A stretch of 22,840 nt of DNA. It comes from Spirochaeta sp. (GTDB taxonomy: Bacteria; Spirochaetota; Spirochaetia; DSM-27196; SLAA01). Shown here in pieces: positions 7,961 through 13,283 of this stretch. The notes under the pieces were generated by a model. It did not search any database and was not told the DNA's origin. It saw only the letters and a list, made by a program, of their open reading frames with translations. The translations under genes and the position numbers were made by a program. The stretch spans positions 1 through 22,840 of the forward strand of contig JAIVHN010000018.1 of NCBI GenBank assembly GCA_020201015.1, given 5' to 3'. Each line of letters opens with the position of its first letter. Position 1 is the first letter of the stretch.

Positions 7961-7987
7961 TAGCCAAGGTACTTAGTAGCTAAGGCA
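7956..7987 (+). repeat. 16-bp tandem duplication between convergent genes, with small inverted repeats
   Basis: Two copies of a 16-base unit (CTTAGTAGCYAAGGYA) lie at 7956-7971 and 7972-7987, differing at two positions. The first copy contains the stop codon of the lipoprotein gene, so the duplication carries a second in-phase-looking TAG. CTTAG-TAG-CTAAG in copy two is a small palindrome, and CCTTAG/CTAAGG can pair across the copies. It may act as a weak bidirectional terminator, but there is no T-run. Confidence 0.6.
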
Positions 7988-7988
7988 C

Positions 7989-8560
7989 TCAAAAGCGAAG
8001 AGCGTCCAAAACCTTCCCTGGATCGTCGGTAATAATGCCTGCTACGCCCAATGCGGCCATGCGCCGCGCAGTGTTCGCATCATTCACCGTCCACGGTAGC
8101 ACAACGCGACGACGTAGCCGAATTTGGTACAAAGCCCACAGACGGTTGATTTTTTCGTGGTGGGGCTTGATCAATTGTGGAGCTCCGCTGATGTACGCAC
8201 CTATACCATACCTGAGAATGGGCGGAACGTCGTCGTGACTTGAGTATATGGCAGCCACTGGGATATCGGGTGCTTTTTTGTGCAGTCTGCGAAGTGGAAA
8301 AGGGTTAAACGACGAAACCAAACAGTTTTCCTCCAGCCTAAAACGCCGAATCAGACGTAACAGCACGTCTTCAATGCTGCTGGCGGCCCTTCCTCATCAT
8401 GCACGACCACGAGCTGCCCGTCGGCGCTCAGGTGAATATCGAGCTCGATACCTGGGACGTTGTGTTTGGCTGCAAGTTGAAATCCGGCACATGTGTTTTC
8501 CGGGGCACGCGCAGCGTAACCACGGTGACCAAAAACTATCGGAGCAGTGTCCCAGTTCAT
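7989..8560 (-). pseudogene. Glycerophosphodiester phosphodiesterase, broken by internal deletion and frameshift
   Basis: The N-terminal part (start 8560) reads FGHRGYAARAPENTCAGF and then ELDIHLSADGQLVVVHDEEG. It carries the HRG, PENT, ELD and HD signatures of GDPD enzymes, which cut glycerophosphodiesters to glycerol-3-phosphate and an alcohol. It then runs out of frame and stops near 8351. The C-terminal part, in another frame (open from about 8396 down to 7989), begins SSIEDVLLRLIRRF and continues with NCLVSSFNPFPLRRL and LPWTVNDANTARRMAALG, the normal end of the family. Between them the family has roughly 50-60 more residues (the R.T.G.G region, PTL.E and the E.K metal ligand). These are absent altogether, so this is a deletion and not just a single-base shift. 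The product should be inactive. The gene is coupled to the coiled-coil gene upstream by an ATGA overlap at 8557-8560. Confidence 0.82.
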
Positions 8561-8949
8561 GCTGACGGTCCTCCAGATCCCAATGTGCCAGAATCTAGCA
8601 TGTCTTGCATGTGGCTCAGTAGCGCCTCGGCGTCAACCGAGAACTCCGGTTGGCGGCTGAGTCTCTCAAGGCGCTGTTTCAAAAGGTCGCAGGTGATTGA
8701 GAGCTCTTTTTCCTCGGCTCGGGCATCTTGGAACTCCGTGGCCGCCTTCTCCGCACGCGCAAGTGCTGCCCGTGCAAGTTCTGTTTCACCTTTTTGCTGT
8801 GCCAGCCGCACTCGGTTTTCCCAACGCGCAAACTCTTCCTCCGCTTTCCGCCGCCTCTGGAGTGACCGCTTATGCGCTGCCACATAGTTTGCTACGTAAG
8901 ACGTGGCTTCGTGCGGGGTCAGACCTTCAAGATCAAGTTCTTCGTGCAC
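8557..8949 (-). CDS. Small coiled-coil protein of unknown function
   Basis: The product is 130 aa. The start codon is GTG at 8949, set by AAGGAG seven bases upstream. The N-terminal segment EELDLEGLTPHEATSYVANY is a short amphipathic region, followed by a heptad-rich helix (residues about 28-100: KAEEEFARWENRVRLAQQKG, then ARAALARAEKAATEFQDARA). This superficially resembles the PspA/ESCRT-III type of coiled coil but is much shorter. The C-terminus is Gly/Ser-rich. There is no membrane segment or signal, so it is probably cytoplasmic. Its stop overlaps the start of the broken phosphodiesterase gene (ATGA), so the two were translationally coupled. I do not recognise a named family. Confidence 0.72.
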   Translation of the reverse strand: MHEELDLEGLTPHEATSYVANYVAAHKRSLQRRRKAEEEFARWENRVRLAQQKGETELARAALARAEKAATEFQDARAEEKELSITCDLLKQRLERLSRQPEFSVDAEALLSHMQDMLDSGTLGSGGPSA

Positions 8950-8973
8950 CGGTGCTCCTTGTGAGTACCTCGA

Positions 8974-9002
8974 ACGCTACGTGCAGCTGGGCGTCTCGTC
9001 AA
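8974..9002 (-). promoter_or_regulatory. Putative promoter of the coiled-coil/phosphodiesterase pair
   Basis: On the minus strand, TTGACG (8997-9002), 17 bases and TAGCGT (8974-8979) give a start near 8967, with a leader of about 18 nt carrying AAGGAG. TTGACG also appears as the -35 element of the pilZ and rrf2 promoters proposed here. Confidence 0.4.
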
Positions 9003-9038
9003 GCCCCGCAACGTCGGCCTGCGTGTGCCAACTGCCGC

Positions 9039-9067
9039 ATGACATCACGCTGAGTTTTCGCTATCGT
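9039..9067 (+). promoter_or_regulatory. Putative promoter of mnmE giving a leaderless transcript
   Basis: ATGACA (9039-9044), a spacer of exactly 17 bases and TATCGT (9062-9067) place +1 at 9074, the A of the mnmE ATG. No ribosome binding site precedes that ATG. A perfect TATAAT at 9067-9072 lies too close to the ATG and has no partner -35. Confidence 0.35.
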
Positions 9068-9073
9068 ATAATC

Positions 9074-10555
9074 ATGAAACATCAGCCTGTACTTGAGTCC
9101 CATGATCCTATCTACGCCTTGGCAACCCCATACGGGCGCAGCGCGCTGGCCGTCCTCCGAGTCTCGGGCGAGGGCTGTCTCGAGGTGCTTGCCGCAGCCT
9201 TTAGTCGGCCGTCGAGCCTCGCAGACTGCGCCGGGAACACACTGCTCTACGGACGCATCTATGACCGGTCTGCTGCGCCAGCGGGAGAGCTCGCTGCCAC
9301 GCCGGAACGCAATGCACACGCTAAAACCATTGACGAGGTCATGCTTGCGGTCTATCGGGCTCCAAAGAGCTACACCGGTGAGGACTCGGTGGAGATAATG
9401 TGCCACGGAAGTCCGGCCGGAATAGAGAGAATAGTTGGCGTATTGGCGGATCTTGGTATGCGACCGGCTGAGGCCGGGGAGTTCACCCGCCGCGCTTTTC
9501 TTGGCGGTAAACTGGACTTGACCCAGGCTGAGGCGATACAGGAACTTGTTGAAGCTGAGACCGGAACAGCTCATGCCCTGGCGCTCAATCGTTTGTCGGG
9601 GGGGCTTTCGCGGCGCATTGAGTCTGCAAAGCAGCGGGTGCTGGATCTAACGGCGGCCGTAGCTATTCAGCTTGATTATGCCGAAGAAGACACCGGCCTT
9701 GTGGAGTTGCCGGTGGGCGAGGTGGAGGCGCTGCAGAGCGAGTTGCAGGTGCTTGCAGATAGTTTCCAAATTGGGCGAGTGTTTCGCGAAGGCGCAAGTA
9801 TCGCCTTGGCTGGGCGCACCAATGCCGGGAAGTCCTCACTTTTTAATCTTCTGTTGCGTGAGGACCGGGCGATAGTGAGCGCCGAAGCGGGCACCACTCG
9901 CGACTACCTCGAGGCACGTCTCGACATTGAAGGAGTTCCGGTGCGCCTCATTGATACAGCAGGGCTGCGGCTGAGCGAGAGCGAGATTGAAAGCGAAGGA
10001 ATGCGGCGCAGTAGACAGCTTATGGAAAACGTCGATCTTGTACTGTATTTGGTCGATTCCGCCGAGGGTCCGAACGATGAAGACCGCGCTTTGATTGCAG
10101 ATTTACAGACGGAGGGTCGCTGTGTGGTTGTGTACACGAAGCGTGACTTACTGCCAGATTCATACTCAGCGTCTCAGCAACATTTGGTATTCCAGCATCA
10201 TGCCGGATCCCAGCAACCTGCGGGATCCCAGCAACAAGAGGCGCCTACTCTTGTAAGCTCTGTCTCTGGAGAAGGCCTTGGAGATTTGCATGCAGTGCTA
10301 GTGCGACGTTTGGTACCGGGTGAGCACACCGACACGGAGGCGGTAGTTATTGACTCGCGTCGCCATCGTGATCTGTTGCTGCAGGCTGTTGCGGCTCTTA
10401 ATGATGTACAGAGTGGCCTTGCCGCGGGTACGGCATTGGACCTTGTTGCGGTCGATCTCCAGGAAGCACTGCAATCTTTGGGTGAGATTACCGGAGAAGT
10501 GGCTTCATCTGAAATCTTGGAGCGAATGTTTGGCTCTTTTTGCGTCGGAAAGTAA
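9074..10555 (+). CDS. mnmE: tRNA modification GTPase MnmE (TrmE)
   Basis: The product is 493 aa; MnmE is usually about 455. With MnmG it installs the carboxymethylaminomethyl group on U34 of certain tRNAs. Residues about 10-125 are the tetrahydrofolate-binding domain (DPIYALATPYGRSALAVLRV, TGEDSVEIMCHGSP). The central helical domain carries EAGEFTRRAFLGGKLDLTQA. The inserted G domain has GRTNAGKS (247-254), GTTRD, DTAG (294-297) and TKRD (355-358). The C-terminus is ILERMFGSFCVGK, with the catalytic cysteine at 490 (CIGK in most members). ATG at 9074 is the only start that fits; the frame stays open upstream to 8903 but in unrelated sequence. Extra length comes from an insert near residues 66-84 and a Gln/His/Ser-rich insert between G4 and G5 (about 366-390) containing a tandem repeat. 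No Shine-Dalgarno sequence is present. Confidence 0.95.
   Translation: MKHQPVLESHDPIYALATPYGRSALAVLRVSGEGCLEVLAAAFSRPSSLADCAGNTLLYGRIYDRSAAPAGELAATPERNAHAKTIDEVMLAVYRAPKSYTGEDSVEIMCHGSPAGIERIVGVLADLGMRPAEAGEFTRRAFLGGKLDLTQAEAIQELVEAETGTAHALALNRLSGGLSRRIESAKQRVLDLTAAVAIQLDYAEEDTGLVELPVGEVEALQSELQVLADSFQIGRVFREGASIALAGRTNAGKSSLFNLLLREDRAIVSAEAGTTRDYLEARLDIEGVPVRLIDTAGLRLSESEIESEGMRRSRQLMENVDLVLYLVDSAEGPNDEDRALIADLQTEGRCVVVYTKRDLLPDSYSASQQHLVFQHHAGSQQPAGSQQQEAPTLVSSVSGEGLGDLHAVLVRRLVPGEHTDTEAVVIDSRRHRDLLLQAVAALNDVQSGLAAGTALDLVAVDLQEALQSLGEITGEVASSEILERMFGSFCVGK
10202..10237 (+). repeat. 18-bp in-frame tandem repeat, two copies, inside mnmE
   Basis: Units at 10202-10219 and 10220-10237 share GGATCCCAGCAAC and encode AGSQQP and AGSQQQ in the loop between the G4 and G5 motifs. 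A related string, GGATTCCCAGCAACAA, occurs near 11544 in the pseudo-glycosidase gene, encoding DSQQQ. Confidence 0.65.
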
Positions 10556-10562
10556 CTCAAGC

Positions 10563-10591
10563 TTGACGAGTACGCGCAGCGATAGGATAAT
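10563..10591 (+). promoter_or_regulatory. Putative promoter of the pilZ/pseudo-glycosidase pair
   Basis: TTGACG (10563-10568), 17 bases and GATAAT (10586-10591) match the sigma70 consensus at ten of twelve positions. The predicted start is near 10598, giving an unusually short leader of about 11 nt containing AGGG. It begins only eight bases after the mnmE stop codon, so the pair can be expressed independently of mnmE. Confidence 0.55.
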
Positions 10592-10608
10592 CACACGAGG
10601 GTCTACAT

Positions 10609-10992
10609 ATGGAAAGACGCAAGAATGTCAGAACAGATTTCGTAATGCACGGTTGGGTCGATTTCGGGGACGATGTAGTCGACTGCACCGTACTTGATCT
10701 GTCGCTGCGCGGATGTATGTTGCGTTTATCCACTATCCCGGACCAGGGAATTAATCCTGATGTAGTGGTGCATCTGAAACTTGCGGAAGAAATTACTATA
10801 GAGAGTACCGCCAGTATCGTCGCTACTCACGGGTCTGAGTGCCGGCTTGAGTTTCGTGTCATGGATGTCGACAGTCTTGCGCATCTCCGACGACTCATGG
10901 AACTAAACACCGCAGACGAAGAAGAAATAACCAAAGAACTGCATGAACTGCCTGCAAAGCATGACACTCACCACAATACGAAATCGGAGTGA
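10609..10992 (+). CDS. Single-domain PilZ protein (c-di-GMP receptor)
   Basis: The product is 127 aa. The N-terminus MERRKNVR contains the RxxxR arginine motif (Arg4 and Arg8), and residues 31-36 are DLSLRG, the D/NxSxxG motif. Together these are the cyclic-di-GMP binding signature of PilZ domains. The strand pattern (VMHGWVDFGDD, VVDCTVLDLS, GCMLRLS, VVVHLKLAE, ESTASIVATHG, CRLEFRVMD) completes the six-stranded barrel by about residue 88. After it comes a helix (SLAHLRRLMELN) and a charged, His-rich tail. There is no output domain in the protein, so it must act through a partner. The gene six bases downstream is the obvious candidate by context. There is no signal peptide, so it should be cytoplasmic. 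GAGGG precedes the ATG. Domain assignment is firm; the partner is an inference. Confidence 0.92.
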   Translation: MERRKNVRTDFVMHGWVDFGDDVVDCTVLDLSLRGCMLRLSTIPDQGINPDVVVHLKLAEEITIESTASIVATHGSECRLEFRVMDVDSLAHLRRLMELNTADEEEITKELHELPAKHDTHHNTKSE

Positions 10993-10998
10993 CGTTCA

Positions 10999-12579
10999 AT
11001 GAAAGAACGGCTTGAAGCTCTCGCGTATGAGTTGTGTGCGCCTGAAAGTGCCAAGGCCTTAGCCCCCCGATTTTCGAAGCTCATTAACCAGTATCGAGAT
11101 AAAATTCAACAACCTGATGACGAGTGGGACCCCCAGCTGCCGTTGGATGAAACAGATGTCTTTCTTCTTGTTCATGAAGACCAGTTCTTTGATGACGCAA
11201 CGGAGCCTGCAACCCTTCTTCATGAGTTTCTAGCGACGCAGCTTGAAGGAATGGTGCGCGGTGTCCATGTAGTCTCGGCCGGTGCATCCATGAAGGATAT
11301 ACAGCAGCTATCGCGGGAGTACCGCCTGATGGTGGATCTGGCGCCAGCGCATGAGCAGCAGGCGGAGCAGCAAGCGGAGCAGCAGGCGGAGCAGCAAGCG
11401 GAGCAGCAAGCGGAGCAGCAGGCGGAGCAGCAGGCGGAGCAGCAAGCAGCATATGACTACTCTGACCCTGAGGTGGTGTTAGGTCTGCTGGAGATGATGC
11501 TGAAGTATCTTGTTGCAGGAGTTTCGGCGTTCCGCCTCATTTCGGATTCCCAGCAACAAAAAAGAAACGACACCAACCACCATGACGTAACCGACCATGT
11601 AGCAACCGACCATGTAGTAAACGACAATGAAGCAACCGACATCCGGGTTGTGGCACGGCTAAGCCGGGCAGTTCTGTCCGAGCTTGCGCCATGGAGCGTT
11701 CTGGCTACCGATATCACCGAAGAGGCGCACATGGTGCCGCAGTACGCACCGGCGTCACTGGTGTTGGAAGCTATGCTGAGGGGCAGTGGGGAGCCTGTGC
11801 GGTGCTGGGCCCGTTCGCTCCCTGGGCTTTCCCCTGCGGCAGCATACCTCAACGTACTACCAGCCGATGTCCTGAGCTCGGTGACGGCTCCTGCACTTCC
11901 GGCGTTGCAACGAGCACGAGTGTTCTTATGTGCGCAAGCCATAATGCTCTCTTTGGCGGGGGTGCCCGTAGTGGATCTCCATAGTCTCATTGGATCAGAG
12001 ACTCCGGAAGGGGACTTGGACCGTGGCGGCGTTAATGGCCATGGGGTTAACAGCGGCGGCGTTAACAGCCATGGCGTTAACAGCCTTGGCGGGCAGAGGC
12101 TTGAGTACAGCACATTAGTAGACGAGCTTGAAACTCCTGGTACTCTACGTAACGTGATATTTGAGGGCTACAAAGCGCTTCTTCAGGCGCGTTCATGCGA
12201 GCCGCTGTTTCATCCTAACGTGCATCAGAAAGTCCTTGATCTGAACCCTGCGGTTTTTGCACTGCTAAGAACTACGTCACAAAACAATGGAGAAGGCGTG
12301 CTCTGTATCTACAATCTTAGCTTAGATCCGGTTGAGCTCATGTTCAGTCCTGCCGAGCTTGGCTTGGATATTGAAGTTGGAATGCGTGAGATAATTGGCG
12401 GCGATATCGTGTTCCCCAGCGACGAGTCTGGCGGACTGGTGTCGCTTGAGGTTGAGTCGTACGAAGCGCTCTGGCTACGGACACCAGTTCACCTTGATAC
12501 CGATGAGAACCAGTCATTTTTGTTTGCCGATGACGAGTACCCGGTGGAGGCTGCGGAACTAGAGGACAAAGAAGACTGA
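10999..12579 (+). CDS. Degenerate GH13_18 (sucrose phosphorylase-like) protein, predicted pseudoenzyme
   Basis: The product is 526 aa, cytoplasmic. Several blocks follow the order of GH13 subfamily 18 sugar phosphorylases: DVFLLVHEDQ (about 53-62), LEGMVRGVHVVS (82-93), LMVDLAPAH (in place of FDLVLNHVS), YDYSDPEVVLGLLEMML (in place of DLNYRNPEVLLE), AFRLIS (in place of FIRLDA), SVLATD (in place of ALITET), AQAIMLSLAGVP then LHSLIGS (313-333), and HQKVLDLNPAVFALLRT near 410-427. The residues expected to catalyse are gone. The nucleophile Asp is Ile181, the acid/base Glu is Asp238 with the following loop deleted, and the substrate-loop region between VDLAPAH and YDYSDPEV is replaced by eight EQQA repeats (119-150). 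Two other low-complexity repeats occur at about 197-214 and 344-363. GGAG lies nine bases before the ATG, six bases after pilZ. The family reading is by eye but supported by many collinear blocks. A binding, structural or regulatory role is inferred. Confidence 0.78.
   Translation: MKERLEALAYELCAPESAKALAPRFSKLINQYRDKIQQPDDEWDPQLPLDETDVFLLVHEDQFFDDATEPATLLHEFLATQLEGMVRGVHVVSAGASMKDIQQLSREYRLMVDLAPAHEQQAEQQAEQQAEQQAEQQAEQQAEQQAEQQAAYDYSDPEVVLGLLEMMLKYLVAGVSAFRLISDSQQQKRNDTNHHDVTDHVATDHVVNDNEATDIRVVARLSRAVLSELAPWSVLATDITEEAHMVPQYAPASLVLEAMLRGSGEPVRCWARSLPGLSPAAAYLNVLPADVLSSVTAPALPALQRARVFLCAQAIMLSLAGVPVVDLHSLIGSETPEGDLDRGGVNGHGVNSGGVNSHGVNSLGGQRLEYSTLVDELETPGTLRNVIFEGYKALLQARSCEPLFHPNVHQKVLDLNPAVFALLRTTSQNNGEGVLCIYNLSLDPVELMFSPAELGLDIEVGMREIIGGDIVFPSDESGGLVSLEVESYEALWLRTPVHLDTDENQSFLFADDEYPVEAAELEDKED
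11353..11448 (+). repeat. 12-bp minisatellite, eight units, encoding (EQQA)8
   Basis: Eight contiguous units of GAGCAGCARGCG run in frame, differing only by A/G at the ninth position and by A for G at the last base of unit eight. The translation is EQQA eight times, probably helical or coiled-coil. The near-identity of units implies recent expansion by slippage and possible length variation between strains. Confidence 0.95.
11590..11640 (+). repeat. 15-bp degenerate tandem repeat in the pseudo-glycosidase gene
   Basis: Units at 11590-11604, 11605-11619 and 11620-11634, plus the start of a fourth, encode TDHVA, TDHVV, NDNEA and TD. They sit where the family has the loop after the nucleophile strand. 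Confidence 0.7.
12028..12087 (+). repeat. 15-bp tandem repeat, four units, encoding GVN(S/G)x
   Basis: Four units of GGCGTTAACAGCNNY start at 12028, 12043, 12058 and 12073 and encode GVNGH, GVNSG, GVNSH and GVNSL. They lie just after the conserved LHSLIGS block of the pseudo-glycosidase. Confidence 0.85.
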
Positions 12580-12582
12580 TGT

Positions 12583-12615
12583 GCACGCGCCTTGCACACG
12601 CCTTGCACACGCCTG
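12583..12615 (+). repeat. 11-bp tandem repeat, three units, between convergent genes
   Basis: Three copies of GCACRCGCCTK at 12583, 12594 and 12605 follow immediately after the pseudo-glycosidase stop codon, with a looser copy (GCACGCCTG) near 12623. They have no coding role and no hairpin plus T-run that would make a clear terminator. Confidence 0.65.
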
Positions 12616-12663
12616 GTATCCGGCACGCCTGATGCGCGGCACACCTAATGTCGCAGCTGGCCG

Positions 12664-13206
12664 TTACTTCACCAGCCGCGATATCTGCTTGAAGGTCTCG
12701 GTGCCTGACACACGACAGAACTCAAACAACAGCGACTCAACCGTAGTTACAACTCCACCTGCTGATCGCACACGTTCAATAGCTACATCGCGGTCGAACG
12801 GGGTGCGCGAAGAGACCGCATCGGCAACCAGTACCGGGGTGTAGTTACGCTCAATAAGATCCATGGAGGTTTGTAGCAGGCAGATATGGGCCTCGATACC
12901 GGCGAGTATCACGTAGCTACGCCCGGCGGCAGTTACCGCATTCATAATAGCGGTATCGTCACAGCAGCTGAAGCTTGCTTTCTCCAGGGGCTCGATACTC
13001 GGGAGCGCATCGCGGAGGACCTTGATCGTCGGGCCCAGCCCTTTGCGATACTGCTCGGTCAACACGACCGGGACATCTAACACCTGCAAGCCTTCAGCGA
13101 GCACTTTAAGCTTTGCGGCAAGTGCCTGAAACTCATGAATGTGTGGAAAGAGACGATCTTGAACATCGATGATGAGTCCAATGCAGCGTTCGTGTGGTAT
13201 TCGCAT
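12664..13206 (-). CDS. Isochorismatase-family cysteine hydrolase
   Basis: The product is 180 aa, a normal length for the single-domain group (YcaC/ISOC1-like). The conserved triad is visible: Asp14 in GLIIDVQDRLF, Lys55 in TEQYRKGLGPT, and the nucleophile Cys109 in AGIEAHICLLQTSMDL. The preceding Ile/Glu and the cis-peptide region are also as expected. The start at 13206 (MRIPHERC) has AGGAGG eight bases upstream, so the longer frame to 13260 is rejected. The family includes isochorismatases, nicotinamidases and many hydrolases of unknown substrate. The nicotinamidase metal site (DxHxxxH) is not present, so PncA is unlikely; substrate unknown. The gene is divergent from pyrFE with only 77 bases between the start codons, and the two promoters proposed there overlap. 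Confidence 0.88.
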   Translation of the reverse strand: MRIPHERCIGLIIDVQDRLFPHIHEFQALAAKLKVLAEGLQVLDVPVVLTEQYRKGLGPTIKVLRDALPSIEPLEKASFSCCDDTAIMNAVTAAGRSYVILAGIEAHICLLQTSMDLIERNYTPVLVADAVSSRTPFDRDVAIERVRSAGGVVTTVESLLFEFCRVSGTETFKQISRLVK

Positions 13207-13227
13207 GCTGGTTCCTCCTGTTCGATC

Positions 13228-13260
13228 TTGAGCATACATATGTTTGCTGGTACTGTGCAA
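13228..13260. promoter_or_regulatory. Overlapping divergent promoters for the isochorismatase-like gene and pyrFE
   Basis: Rightward: TTGAGC (13228-13233), 17 bases, TACTGT (13251-13256), start near 13263, leader about 21 nt with AAAGGAG. Leftward: TTGCAC (13255-13260 on the complement), 18 bases, TATGCT (13231-13236). The two would occlude each other, so the pair may be expressed alternately. All hexamers are imperfect. Confidence 0.35.
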
Positions 13261-13283
13261 TCATAGCAAAGGAGTCTTGCGTG

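Noticed and set aside
8345..8402. Programmed frameshift joining the two phosphodiesterase halves
   Set aside because: About 50-60 conserved residues, including a metal ligand, are absent altogether, so a shift alone could not restore the enzyme.
9067..9072. Perfect TATAAT just before mnmE taken as its -10
   Set aside because: It would start transcription inside the coding region (about 9079) and has no -35 at 16-19 bases; the overlapping TATCGT fits better.
11353..11448. CRISPR-like array
   Set aside because: The units are 12 bases, contiguous, without spacers and in frame with the gene.
11084..11452. Ala/Pro repeat protein on the minus strand
   Set aside because: Merely the reverse translation of the EQQA minisatellite.
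12664..13206. Nicotinamidase (pncA)
   Set aside because: The hydrolase has the Asp/Lys/Cys triad but lacks the nicotinamidase metal-binding DxHxxxH motif.
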